Positions 17,450-25,367 of a stretch of 31,742 nt of DNA are shown here, piece by piece. The DNA lies in the NCBI GenBank assembly GCA_964617665.1, contig CAZUAH010000104.1, positions 1 to 31,742 of the forward strand, in the 5' to 3' direction. The DNA comes from JADHUC01 sp964617665 (GTDB lineage Bacteria > Planctomycetota > Planctomycetia > Pirellulales > Pirellulaceae). The stretch's first letter is position 1; the number at the start of each line of letters is the position of its first letter. Under the pieces are notes generated by a model. That model searched no databases, was not told the origin of the DNA, and saw only the letters and a list, made by a program, of their open reading frames with translations. Made by a program: the position numbers and the translations under genes.

Positions 17450-17994
17450 CAATCTGCTTTCAAGTGTTGCGCGATCGCATCGAGAATCTTGTCGGGGTCG
17501 GACATGCGGCCGATCCCTTTCGTGCGGCAGGCCAGCCAGCCTTCTTCTGGACCGACGAAATGCACGCCGTCTTCGCGCAACTGTTCCACGTTTCGCTGGA
17601 CTGCAGGCTTGTTCCACATCACGGTGTTCATTGCCGGGGCAAGCACCACTGGCCCAGGAAAGGACAGGTACAGCGTACTGAGCAGGTCGTCGGCGATGCC
17701 CACAGCGGTCTTGGCCAGGAAGTTGGCGGTTGCAGGAGCGACGCAAAAGAGGTCCGCTGCCTCGGCCAATCCAATGTGAGCTCCATGCGGATGGCCAGAT
17801 TCGTCAAACACATCCGTGCGAACGGGTCTGCCAGTCAGCGAAACGAATGTGGCCGGTGCGACGAGCCGGGTAGCCGACTCGGTCATCGCGACCGACACGC
17901 CCGCACCGGCTTGCACCAACCGGCTGACGAGGGCAGCAGTCTTGTAAGCAGCAATGCCGCCCGTGACGCCGATGAGCAGTTCGCGGCCATTCAT
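17449..17994 (-). CDS. coaC: Phosphopantothenoylcysteine decarboxylase (CoaC), stand-alone
   Basis: FMN-dependent decarboxylase of coenzyme A synthesis, 181 residues, the flavoprotein half of CoaBC. Seen: GVTGGIAAYKTAALVSRL at the N-terminus, the active-site His in HGAHIGLAEAAD, the flavin-binding PATANFLAK, PAMNTVMW, and the substrate-clamp cysteine in GWLACRTKGIGRM. The start ATG overlaps the rpoZ stop by four bases (ATGA), and the stop overlaps the coaB start. A split coaC/coaB pair is less usual than the fused gene but both halves look complete. Confidence 0.92.
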   Translation of the reverse strand: MNGRELLIGVTGGIAAYKTAALVSRLVQAGAGVSVAMTESATRLVAPATFVSLTGRPVRTDVFDESGHPHGAHIGLAEAADLFCVAPATANFLAKTAVGIADDLLSTLYLSFPGPVVLAPAMNTVMWNKPAVQRNVEQLREDGVHFVGPEEGWLACRTKGIGRMSDPDKILDAIAQHLKAD

Positions 17995-18254
17995 AGCTGA
18001 GTGAGATCCAAATCCGGCTCTTCCTGGCTTTCGGGCATGTCCCCAGTGATTTTGACCTCGTTCGACGTGTCGAGGTAGATCTTGTCCTGCACGATTTCCT
18101 GCAAGACCACCCTCATCTTGTCGCCCGTGCTCATGTCTACCAGCGGGCGGCTCCCCTGGTTCAACTGGACCAGACGTTTCTGGATCAGCGTCGAGAGCCT
18201 AAATCGTCCACCGACCTTTCGGACGATTTCCTCTTCTTTTAGTTCTTCGAGCAT
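17991..18254 (-). CDS. rpoZ: DNA-directed RNA polymerase omega subunit
   Basis: Small RNA polymerase assembly subunit, 87 residues, identified by VGGRFRLSTLIQKRLVQLNQG (omega fold: strand, helix and basic LIQKR) and by position between gmk and coaC, the common bacterial order gmk-rpoZ-coaBC. The C-terminus is acidic. It starts five bases after the gmk stop and its stop overlaps coaC. Confidence 0.87.
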   Translation of the reverse strand: MLEELKEEEIVRKVGGRFRLSTLIQKRLVQLNQGSRPLVDMSTGDKMRVVLQEIVQDKIYLDTSNEVKITGDMPESQEEPDLDLTQL

Positions 18255-18259
18255 TCGCT

Positions 18260-18841
18260 TTAGTCTCCAACATGTGACGTGAGAATATCACAGATCTCTT
18301 GTGCTGTCCTATCGACGGCGTCGTTGACGACTCGATACCGGTATCGAGACGACATCGCCATTTCACGGCTGGCTACCTCCAACCGTCGCTTAGTGGACTC
18401 CTCTGTTTCCGTGCCTCGGTTTCGCAGCCGACGCTCCAGTTCCTCCATCGACCCGGGGTCGACAAAGATCGTAATCGCTTCGAGATTCTGCTCAATTACG
18501 GCAAGCGTTCCCTCGACATCAATCTCCAGGATTACCCAATTCCCACTGGCAAGACCAGACGTCGTCTCCTCTCGAAGCGTGCCGTAAAAATCACCTCGCC
18601 CAAACACCTCTTTCCATTCAAGAAAGTCGTCTGCTTTCCTCTTCCGAGAGAACTCATTTCTCGCCAGGAAATGGTAGTCCACTCCGTCTCGCTCTTCCGG
18701 TCGTGGAGCCCTTGTTGTTGCCGACACGCTCAGCTTCAACGGCAGAGGACATTTCTCCAGCAGCCGGCGCACCACCGTCGATTTGCCGGCGCCCGATGGT
18801 CCGGAAATAATGACCAACTTTCCGGTCGGCGGTTCGGCCAT
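18260..18841 (-). CDS. gmk: Guanylate kinase
   Basis: Phosphorylates GMP to GDP with ATP; essential for GTP and dGTP supply. The 193-residue length is normal. P-loop GPSGAGKST lies near residues 14-22, the GMP-binding SVSATTRAPRPEERDGVDYHF near 40-58, and LEIDVEG and the lid region RLRNRGTETEE follow. It begins two bases after the yicC stop, within a tight operon. Confidence 0.95.
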   Translation of the reverse strand: MAEPPTGKLVIISGPSGAGKSTVVRRLLEKCPLPLKLSVSATTRAPRPEERDGVDYHFLARNEFSRKRKADDFLEWKEVFGRGDFYGTLREETTSGLASGNWVILEIDVEGTLAVIEQNLEAITIFVDPGSMEELERRLRNRGTETEESTKRRLEVASREMAMSSRYRYRVVNDAVDRTAQEICDILTSHVGD

Positions 18842-18843
18842 GC

Positions 18844-19728
18844 CTACTCCACATTCTGAATCATCTCTCGCATTCGCTCGATCGCCGTCTTGATTTCGAC
18901 TACGTGACCGGCGATCTCTGCATCGTTCGCCTTGGAACCGATGGTATTCGTCTCACGCAGGATCTCCTGAATCAGGAACTCGAGCTTGCGACCGTTGCTC
19001 TCGTCTGCGGCGGAAATTGCATCGAACTGCGCCAGGTGGCTTCGCAACCGTACAATCTCTTCCGAGATATCGCCGCGGTCCGCAAAGATGCCGACCTCGC
19101 GCACCACATCTGCCGCCTCGATGCTGACTTCGTATTCCTCCAGGAGTTTGTTCAATCGCTCGGTCAGCCGTTTGCGATATGCTTCCACCACGAGCGGCGC
19201 TCGCTCTTCGACCCTGTTTAGCTCTGCCTGGATTAAGTCACAGTTTGCGTGCAGGTCGGCCGCCATGGCAGCGCCTTCTTTGGCTCGCATGGACGACAGG
19301 TTCGTCAACGCTTCTTCAAGGGCATACTCGACTATCGGCCAATCCGCTTCCGCATTTACGTGACGCCAAGCGGCTTCGTCGATGACACCCGGAAGCGTCA
19401 ACAGCGAATCCAACGGAATCGGCTCCGCCGAGCCGGCCTTCTCACGCATGGCCTCTAACTGTCGTTGGTAGCTGGCCAACACAACTTCGTCTAGTTTGAA
19501 ATCGTCGGGCGAAGCCTGCCTCTCGATGCGTATATTTACCTGAACGGAACCGCGGCGAATGTGGCGTCGTACGACCGCCTCGATGTTCGGTTCCAACGTC
19601 CCGTATCCTTCGCTGGTACGAAACGTTGTCTTGAGGTAGCGGTTGTTGACCGTGCGCACCTCGATCGCGACCGCTACGCCTTCCTGCTGGCGATGAGCTT
19701 CGCCGTGACCCGTCATGCTCAAGAGCAA
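18844..19728 (-). CDS. yicC: YicC-family endoribonuclease
   Basis: YicC/YloC-family protein of 294 residues; E. coli YicC takes part in RNA turnover and the family is described as an endoribonuclease. The N-terminal SMTGHGEA and VEVRTVNNRYLKT-like region and the C-terminal DUF1732 part (FADRGDISEEIVRLRSHL, then GRKLEFLIQEILRETNTIGSKAND) are diagnostic. The start is taken as TTG at 19728, giving the family-typical three residues before SMTG; an ATG four codons later is the alternative. Conserved neighbour of gmk in many bacteria. Confidence 0.92.
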   Translation of the reverse strand: MLLSMTGHGEAHRQQEGVAVAIEVRTVNNRYLKTTFRTSEGYGTLEPNIEAVVRRHIRRGSVQVNIRIERQASPDDFKLDEVVLASYQRQLEAMREKAGSAEPIPLDSLLTLPGVIDEAAWRHVNAEADWPIVEYALEEALTNLSSMRAKEGAAMAADLHANCDLIQAELNRVEERAPLVVEAYRKRLTERLNKLLEEYEVSIEAADVVREVGIFADRGDISEEIVRLRSHLAQFDAISAADESNGRKLEFLIQEILRETNTIGSKANDAEIAGHVVEIKTAIERMREMIQNVE

Positions 19729-19749
19729 GGCAGCATTACTCCCGTAGGA

Positions 19750-20199
19750 TCAGTTGTCTTCGGCGCCGGATGAGTCTTCCGGGGCTGCGGTATCGTCGGA
19801 GGTCGACGTGTCCGCGCCGCCCGAATCCGTGGCTCCCATACCTCCGCCTTCGCCACTCGAATCGCCGGCATCTTCATCCGAATCACCCGGCGCGCCGGAG
19901 GAGATATTGCCAGCACCGCCGGATGTGTCGGCCCACTCGTCATGGGAACCAAGTTTCCAAATCGCGCCCATGCAGAGCAGAATCCAGACGCCTGCTGTGA
20001 CCATCGTAATGCGAGTGAAGACATCACCGGCCTTGGTACCAAACGCGCTTTGACCACCCATGCCGCCCAAGGCTCCAGTCAAACCGCCGCCGCGTCCACG
20101 CTGGACGAGGACAAGCAGAATCAGGAACAACGAGGTGAGGAAGATCAGGATGCCGAATACGTAGTGCCACACACTCGCGGCAAGCAAAACGAATGTCAT
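19750..20199 (-). CDS. secG: Preprotein translocase subunit SecG with long acidic tail
   Basis: Auxiliary subunit of the SecYEG export channel. Two membrane helices (about 6-30 and 62-80) flank the conserved cytosolic loop VQRGRGGGLTGALGGMGGQS-AFG, which identifies SecG. At 149 residues it is longer than most SecG proteins (about 75-115): the last ~65 residues are a Ser/Asp/Gly/Glu-rich acidic tail (e.g. GDSDEDAGDSSGEGGG), probably disordered. It lies 37 bases after tpiA. Confidence 0.9.
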   Translation of the reverse strand: MTFVLLAASVWHYVFGILIFLTSLFLILLVLVQRGRGGGLTGALGGMGGQSAFGTKAGDVFTRITMVTAGVWILLCMGAIWKLGSHDEWADTSGGAGNISSGAPGDSDEDAGDSSGEGGGMGATDSGGADTSTSDDTAAPEDSSGAEDN

Positions 20200-20236
20200 A
20201 GGACAGTGACTCCCTTTGCGAGTAAGCCGTTTGAAA

Positions 20237-21028
20237 TCACGACGACTTGGCGTGCTCGATGATTCCGAGGAAGGCTTCGGCCGTCAGAGAGGCCCCACCA
20301 ACCAACGCTCCATCAATGTTAGGTTGGGGAAGAAGGTCTCCAGCGTTTCCGGGTTTCACGCTACCGCCGTACAGAATGCGAACTTCGTTGGCAACCTGAT
20401 CGTTGTAGCGTGCCTTCATCAGTTGACGCAGTTCGCCGTGGACTTCTTCAGCTTGCTCGGGCGTTGCGGTCACGCCCGTGTTTATCGCCCAAAGTGGCTC
20501 ATAAGCGAGAACCACCTTCAGGGCCTGCTCCGCCGACACTCCAGCCAGCGAACCGTAATACTGTTCCGCCACAACGTCGATGATCTTGCCGGCCTTGCGC
20601 TGATCGAGCGTCTCACCGACACAAACGATAGGCGTCAGGCCCGCTTCCAGCGCTGTGTGGACTTTCAGACAGACGTCTTCGTTCGTTTCGTGAAATATCG
20701 TGCGCCGCTCGCTGTGTCCCAGGATGACGTACTGGCAGCCTATGTCGAGCAACATCCCGGCACTCAATTCGCCGGTGAAAGCTCCACCGCCTTCGCCTTC
20801 CTTCTTGTCGTACATGTTTTGGGCTCCCAGCCCAACTGGCGACTCGGCTACTTCTGCAGCCACCGCGTCCAGGTAGATGCTCGGCGGACATACTGCCACG
20901 TCGACACCCTCGCACTTCATGTCGGCAATTCCTTGGTTCAGCTCTTTGACCAACGCAACCGCGTCCGCCTTGAACTTGTTCATCTTCCAGTTGCCGGCAA
21001 TGAATGGGACTCTAGATTCGACGCTCAC
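20237..21028 (-). CDS. tpiA: Triosephosphate isomerase
   Basis: Interconverts dihydroxyacetone phosphate and glyceraldehyde 3-phosphate in glycolysis. The 263-residue length is normal. Catalytic residues are all in place: Lys in AGNWKMNK, His in ILGHSERR, Glu in AYEPLWAINTG, and the phosphate-binding loops GGSVKPGN and GALVGGASL. It starts with GTG at 21028 (AGAGGAAG about eight bases upstream) and leads the seven-gene operon. Confidence 0.96.
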   Translation of the reverse strand: MSVESRVPFIAGNWKMNKFKADAVALVKELNQGIADMKCEGVDVAVCPPSIYLDAVAAEVAESPVGLGAQNMYDKKEGEGGGAFTGELSAGMLLDIGCQYVILGHSERRTIFHETNEDVCLKVHTALEAGLTPIVCVGETLDQRKAGKIIDVVAEQYYGSLAGVSAEQALKVVLAYEPLWAINTGVTATPEQAEEVHGELRQLMKARYNDQVANEVRILYGGSVKPGNAGDLLPQPNIDGALVGGASLTAEAFLGIIEHAKSS

Positions 21029-21140
21029 GGGAGTGCTTCCTCTGTTTCTGTGTTATCGCGTGTTGCAAAGTGGGTGAATAGGCTCAAATGCTCACCAGGG
21101 GGACTGGACACAAGGGTTCTACAATAATGGACACATACTG

Positions 21141-21160
21141 CAGGAAAGATCGTTTTCCTG
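21141..21160 (-). promoter_or_regulatory. Perfect dyad upstream of the tpiA operon
   Basis: CAGGAAA (21141-21147) and TTTCCTG (21154-21160) around GATCGT. On the minus strand it overlaps a weak promoter-like pair, TTGACC (21178-21173) and AACGAT (21154-21149), about 115 bases before the tpiA start. It may be an operator. Confidence 0.35.
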
Positions 21161-21267
21161 GTCCAGCAGTTAGGTCAACAGAATGCGCGGCCGTCCAGCA
21201 GGCGAGAATCACATAATTTAGCAGACGTACCCCCAGTCCGTCGAGGGCGGATGGCTGCGATACTCCG

Positions 21268-21312
21268 TTCTCCCGTTGCCAAGCCGCTTTCCCAATCCCT
21301 GGGAGAATGGGA
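21268..21312. repeat. REP-like inverted repeat in the tpiA/kinase divergent spacer
   Basis: TTCTCCC (21268-21274) pairs perfectly with GGGAGAA (21301-21307), with nested TCCCA/TGGGA arms, followed by a C/G-rich GTGGGGGTGAGGG tract. It resembles the common CCCTCACCCC-type intergenic repeats. No coding sequence was seen in 21029-21395. Confidence 0.4.
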
Positions 21313-21407
21313 CCATGTGGGGGTGAGGGCGATCGGCCCTGAATCAGGGTGCCGTTCCGCAATGAGATAGCCGCTGGATCAACACACTCGGCTGGTTGGG
21401 TGAAACC

Positions 21408-22658
21408 GTGCAACCTACTTTTCGGGTATTGGTCGTCGAGGACCATCCGCCGGACCGCGAACTGATTGGGGTCTTGCTGGCAGACGCCCCGTCGGCTTCG
21501 TTCCAAGTCGAGCACGCGGATTTGCTGGCGGACGCACTCCGGCGAGTTTCCCATGACGACATTGATGTCGTGTTACTGGATCTGAGTCTCCCGGACAGCG
21601 ACAGGATCGACGCGTGCGTTGCCGTTCACGAGCAGACTCCCGCTGTGCCAATTGTCGTGTTGACCGGGTTGGACGATGAAGACCTTGCTGTGGAAGCCGT
21701 CAAACGCGGTGCACAGGACTATCTGGTCAAGGATCGCATCGACAGCCAGTTGCTGTGCAGGTCCTTGCGGTATGCCATCGAGCGCCAGAGGGTGGAAACG
21801 GCTCTCGAGCGGGCTCGCGATGAATTGGAGAACAGAGTCGAGCAACGCACGGCAGAATTAAGTGAAGCCAATCGCCAGCTACAACGTGAGATTGTCGAGC
21901 GAGAAAAGGCAGAGGCGTTGGCTAAACTTCGGCAGGAGGAGTTAGCACACGTCGCCCGTCTGAACACGCTTGGTGAAATGGCGTCAAACTTGGCGCACGA
22001 GTTGAACCAACCTCTAACGGCCATCGTCGCGTATGCCGGAAGTTGTCTTCGTCGAGTTCGTTCCGATGAATGGGACGAAGCGGAACTGATCGACGAGTTA
22101 GAAAAGGCGGCCAAGCAGGCCAAACGCGGTGGCGAAATCATCAAGCGATTGCGCAGGCTAGTCAGTAGACGCGAGTCGGACCGAGGTGCGGCAAACATCA
22201 ACGACTCGGTCAGAGACATCGCAGCATTCCTTGAGTGGGAGTCACAGGCCCGAGGTGTGCGTGTGCGTCTGGAGTTGGACGATAGCCTGCCGAAGGTTCA
22301 GATGGATCGGGTTCAGATTGAGCAAGTTTTGCTGAACCTGATGCGAAATGGCTTGGAAGCAATGGAGGACGTGGATCAACCCGAGTTGACGGTGAAGACC
22401 GGCTTGGCCGCCGATGGCAGCAAGGGCATCGAGGTCTGCGTAATCGACCAAGGACGAGGCTGCGATCCGGACAAGCTGTGGACGCTGTTCGAGCCGTTTT
22501 GCACTACCAAGCCAGATGGCCTCGGGCTTGGGATTTCGATCAGCCGTTCCATTGTTACGTCCCATTCTGGTTCGCTGTCCGTCCGTGCGAACGAAGACCG
22601 AGGGCTTACGTCCTTCTTTACGTTGCCGATAGAAACGCAGCTTGAGGAGCAAGACTGA
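21408..22658 (+). CDS. Receiver-fused FixL-like histidine kinase
   Basis: Soluble hybrid kinase of 416 residues with a receiver at the N-terminus in place of a sensory domain. The receiver (about 5-125) has the acidic pocket VVEDHPPD, phospho-acceptor Asp in VLLDLSLPD and Lys in DYLVKD. A coiled coil (about 130-190, RVEQRTAELSEANRQLQ) leads to a FixL-class kinase: H-box LAHELNQPLTAIVAYAG near 203, N-box LLNLMRNGLEAM, G1 VIDQGRGCD and G2 DGLGLGISISRS. It probably reads phosphorylation from another kinase and passes it to the FixJ-like regulator whose start overlaps its stop (TGATG). The GTG at 21408 is taken as the start, with a TTG at 21396 as alternative; neither has a strong ribosome site. 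Confidence 0.88.
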   Translation: MQPTFRVLVVEDHPPDRELIGVLLADAPSASFQVEHADLLADALRRVSHDDIDVVLLDLSLPDSDRIDACVAVHEQTPAVPIVVLTGLDDEDLAVEAVKRGAQDYLVKDRIDSQLLCRSLRYAIERQRVETALERARDELENRVEQRTAELSEANRQLQREIVEREKAEALAKLRQEELAHVARLNTLGEMASNLAHELNQPLTAIVAYAGSCLRRVRSDEWDEAELIDELEKAAKQAKRGGEIIKRLRRLVSRRESDRGAANINDSVRDIAAFLEWESQARGVRVRLELDDSLPKVQMDRVQIEQVLLNLMRNGLEAMEDVDQPELTVKTGLAADGSKGIEVCVIDQGRGCDPDKLWTLFEPFCTTKPDGLGLGISISRSIVTSHSGSLSVRANEDRGLTSFFTLPIETQLEEQD

Positions 22659-23275
22659 TGTCGAATCCTGGCGTTACAGTCTTCGTGGTGGATGACGACA
22701 ACTCGGTGCGCGACGCGCTGCGTTGCATGTTGGAATCCGCCTCCTATCGCGTGGAGACGTTTGCTTCCGCCGAGGAGTTCTTGGACGGATACAACGGTGC
22801 GCGACGGGGATGTCTTCTGCTTGATGTAAAGATGCCGGGCATGAGCGGCCTGGAACTGCAGAAACATCTGATCTCGCAGCACGAGTACTTGCCCATCATC
22901 ATGCTGACCGCTCATGCCAACGTGCCGATGGCTGTCGACTCGTTGACTAGCGGCGCTGTGGACTTCGTCGAAAAGCCGTTTGATGAAGCCGATTTGCTGC
23001 GTCGCATCGAGGCGGCCATAGCACGTCATGTTCCTGTCGAATGGAGCGAGGCTGAACGGGCAGCCATCTGCGAGCGTCTGGCGACTCTTTCGGATCGGGA
23101 ACGGCAAGTGTTGGATGGGCTCGTCGCCGGCAAGTGGGTGAAACTGATTGCCTCGGAACTGGGCACTAGCCCAAACACGGTGAAGAATCAGCGAACTCGG
23201 ATTCTGGAGAAGATGGAGGCGGAATCAGTTCCCGACTTGGTCCGCATGGTAATGATTGCCCAACTCGGCAGGTAG
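22658..23275 (+). CDS. FixJ-like LuxR-family response regulator
   Basis: Transcription regulator of 205 residues. The receiver (1-125) has VDDDNSVRDAL, phospho-acceptor Asp in LLLDVKMPGMSG, the switch Thr in IMLTAHANVPMAVD and Lys in VEKPFDEADLL, a pattern typical of the FixJ/TodT group. The LuxR-type HTH (about 140-200) contains LSDRERQVLDGLVAGK, then SELGTSPNTVKNQRTRILEKM. It is translationally coupled to the FixL-like kinase, so the two are a cognate pair. It is a candidate to bind the palindrome shared by the intergenic regions of this island. Confidence 0.93.
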   Translation: MSNPGVTVFVVDDDNSVRDALRCMLESASYRVETFASAEEFLDGYNGARRGCLLLDVKMPGMSGLELQKHLISQHEYLPIIMLTAHANVPMAVDSLTSGAVDFVEKPFDEADLLRRIEAAIARHVPVEWSEAERAAICERLATLSDRERQVLDGLVAGKWVKLIASELGTSPNTVKNQRTRILEKMEAESVPDLVRMVMIAQLGR

Positions 23276-23303
23276 CTTTTGCCCAAAGTCGTTGACGCGC
23301 AAG

Positions 23304-23322
23304 CATAGTCGAAAAGACCATG
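23304..23322. promoter_or_regulatory. Degenerate copy of the shared island palindrome
   Basis: CATAGTC-GAAAA-GACCATG, one mismatch from the CATAGTC-N5-GACTATG element found at 25294 and 29852. It lies 28 bases after the FixJ-like stop and about 150 bases before the BON gene. Confidence 0.4.
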
Positions 23323-23490
23323 GACGCGCACGCTCAGATTCGCGAGGATAACCGTACTGCACGTTGGATCAAGGACGCGATCGAATCGGGTGACATTGTG
23401 ATTGATCCTCTGATTCTTTCTGTTTCCCTGACCCCAGAGTCTATCACTTCCGAAGGAGCTTCCACCGTATGGACACGCTTGGCCCGGTGA
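23320..23490 (+). CDS. Hypothetical 56-residue protein
   Basis: A short frame whose first ~45 codons have the codon and amino-acid make-up of coding sequence. The stretch GDIVIDPLILSVS recalls the D-I-x-x-D-P-L-x-L-P-x-S motif of pterin-binding (dihydropteroate synthase-like) proteins, so it may be a remnant or chance resemblance. It has no good ribosome site and its 3' end overlaps the start of the BON gene in another frame. Either a real small protein or a decayed fragment. Confidence 0.3.
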   Translation: MDAHAQIREDNRTARWIKDAIESGDIVIDPLILSVSLTPESITSEGASTVWTRLAR

Positions 23491-23723
23491 CGGATCATCG
23501 TCCCTCTATGATTCTCGATCTCGTCGATGCGCTACTTCAGGAGAGACTCAGTGGGAATGTGAAACGCGTTTCGTGTGAATACGCGAACGGCTTACTGGTG
23601 CTGCGTGGAGCGTTGTCCAGCTACTACCAGAAGCAACTTGCCCAGGAAGCCGTGCGTCATGTGGAGGGCGTGCGCCAAATCCGCAACGAGATTCAAGTCC
23701 TTCCGCCCTGCTCTGCTGCGTAG
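23469..23723 (+). CDS. Single BON-domain protein
   Basis: An 84-residue protein with one BON (OsmY-type) domain: RLSGNVKRVSCEYANGLLVL, then RGALSSYYQKQLAQEAV and VEGVRQIRNEIQVL, the alpha/beta order of the fold. There is no signal peptide or membrane segment, so it is probably cytoplasmic. BON domains bind phospholipid or act as interaction modules. An AAGGAG at 23453-23458 sets the start. Its position among partner-switching and two-component genes suggests a stress role. Confidence 0.8.
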   Translation: MDTLGPVTDHRPSMILDLVDALLQERLSGNVKRVSCEYANGLLVLRGALSSYYQKQLAQEAVRHVEGVRQIRNEIQVLPPCSAA

Positions 23724-23775
23724 TCGTGACGGGCATCCCTCTTGATTCGGCAGGAATCTGCCTATCGGAGAGCAG

Positions 23776-25065
23776 TTAGCTTGGCACGCTGAACGCCAAC
23801 AGTGCCTTTTCTCGGGACACGAAGCTCGGCCAGCGCGTGTCCAATTGCGTGATTTGCAGCACCTCGCGCCCGACGATCGACATCTTGCACAGCGCCATTC
23901 CGCCCCCGCAGGCTTGAACCTTCTTGCCCAAGGTCTGCAGCAGCTCGAGCACACTGGCACCGAAGTACTTCACTTGCCCGAAATCGACTAGCACGTTTGT
24001 CACGCCCGTCGCTCCAAACAGATCCATGACCTCGGCCAATTCCGTGCGCACGTTGGTGTCCGCCAGGGTTCCGATGGTGCGTAATGGCGTGATGACCAAT
24101 GTGTTCTCAATTTGTTCGACCTGCAAATATGGAGAGAGCGTCTCCACCACTCTGACCAGCGTTCCTTCCGGAGGCTGGCGGCGCCGGATCAACGTGACTT
24201 CGTTGCCGATTCGGTTGTACACGACCTTGTCCATGAAGGAACGCATCAGAGTAATGCCTCGGCCGTTGACACGGTCCAAATTGCCCGGCTCGCTGGGGTC
24301 TGGGAGCCTTCTAGGATCGAAGCCCGGACCTTCGTCGCACACGGTAAAACGGGCTTCTGTCGGTGATATCTTCGCGCTCACGTAGATCTTGCGATCGCAG
24401 TAGGGCGACTCGGAACGCCGCCTGTCAAGCGACGGAAGCGACGATGATTCGGTCTGCTGCGAATCCTCAGGGGAACCAGGTCCCATTTCCCAATTGCCGT
24501 GATACAGGGCGTTCAAGAGGGCCTCACGCAAAGCCACCCCGATTCGCATCCGCTCGTTCTCGTCGGAAGCTGAGATACCGGTTGCCATACATTGAAGCAG
24601 ATCCACAAGTGGCAGTATCAGGTTTGGGTCACTGGCCAGGCAGAAATTGAACTCACCCGCTTCGACGTAATCGAACAGGTCACTACTCGTCCGATCCACT
24701 CGCGACCGTTCGAGGACGTTTTGGACGGTAGGCCCCAGGCGTTCCCTTAGATGCGATTTGGGAATATAGCTGGCAGCACCGTCATGCAAGGCGTCGACGG
24801 CCAGAGTTTCGCTGCCATGCGCGGTCATGAGAACGACTGGTATTTGTGGGTAGCGGGAGCGGACCTCACGTACCAACTCCCTGCCATCCATCTTCGGCAT
24901 TTGTAGATCCGTCAGAACCAAGTCGGGCGGCTGAGCCTCGATTTCGGACAAGGCCTCGACGCCGTCCGCAGCCTGCCGTACCAAGCATTCGATGTGTTGC
25001 AGCAGGTACGTCTCGGCCAAAAAGCGATCGGAGCTGAGATCGTCAACTACCAAGACTGTCGTCAT
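23776..25065 (-). CDS. Receiver / RsbW-like ATPase / STAS fusion protein
   Basis: A 429-residue regulator combining three modules normally split between proteins. Residues 1-120 are a receiver (VVDDLSSDR, Asp in LVLTDLQMP near 53, TAHG, Lys in IPKSHL). About 135-305 is an HATPase of the anti-sigma/serine-kinase (RsbW/SpoIIAB) type: N-box EALLNALYHGN, G1 CDEGPGFDP, G2 NGRGITLMRSF, with an acidic Ser-rich insert in between. About 315-425 is a STAS (anti-sigma antagonist) domain, VLVDFGQVKYFGASVLELL; where SpoIIAA has its phosphorylated D-S-S-G, this reads G-A-S-V, so the usual first Ser is Ala and the second is kept. Start at 25065 (GAGG upstream) rather than 25098. Likely a self-contained partner-switching node controlled by phosphorelay. 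Confidence 0.87.
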   Translation of the reverse strand: MTTVLVVDDLSSDRFLAETYLLQHIECLVRQAADGVEALSEIEAQPPDLVLTDLQMPKMDGRELVREVRSRYPQIPVVLMTAHGSETLAVDALHDGAASYIPKSHLRERLGPTVQNVLERSRVDRTSSDLFDYVEAGEFNFCLASDPNLILPLVDLLQCMATGISASDENERMRIGVALREALLNALYHGNWEMGPGSPEDSQQTESSSLPSLDRRRSESPYCDRKIYVSAKISPTEARFTVCDEGPGFDPRRLPDPSEPGNLDRVNGRGITLMRSFMDKVVYNRIGNEVTLIRRRQPPEGTLVRVVETLSPYLQVEQIENTLVITPLRTIGTLADTNVRTELAEVMDLFGATGVTNVLVDFGQVKYFGASVLELLQTLGKKVQACGGGMALCKMSIVGREVLQITQLDTRWPSFVSREKALLAFSVPS

Positions 25066-25293
25066 GTTGACCTCACTCGTAAGAACATGGGAAGGCAACC
25101 GTGGACGCGGCGGGCAGTAGTCTTAAAGTGGGAAGGACTGGAGGATGGTCGGAGGTGGAGGTTGCGAAGCCCCGGAGACATCGAAAACGAGGCTTCCGTG
25201 TGGTAGGATTGGGGTACCCAGCTCACTTGATACTACTCCGGGTGCCCAAGCTGTTTCGTACGAGAGAGAGTATCGCGCTTGGTGAAGTGTTTC

Positions 25294-25312
25294 CATAGTC
25301 TTTTTGACTATG
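25294..25312. promoter_or_regulatory. Shared palindrome, copy A
   Basis: CATAGTC (25294-25300), TTTTT, GACTATG (25306-25312): perfect 7-bp arms and 5-base spacer, preceded by TTTC and followed by CAC exactly as in copy B at 29852. It lies about 230 bases upstream of the receiver/RsbW/STAS gene, on whose promoter it may act. Confidence 0.6.
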
Positions 25313-25367
25313 CACTCAGGGATCTGGTCGATCGTGCGTTTGTCGACGGTCGGGTGATCGCGAGTTG

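Noticed and set aside
20216..21127. A 303-codon plus-strand open frame over tpiA
   Set aside because: Antisense to triosephosphate isomerase, whose catalytic residues are all present on the minus strand.
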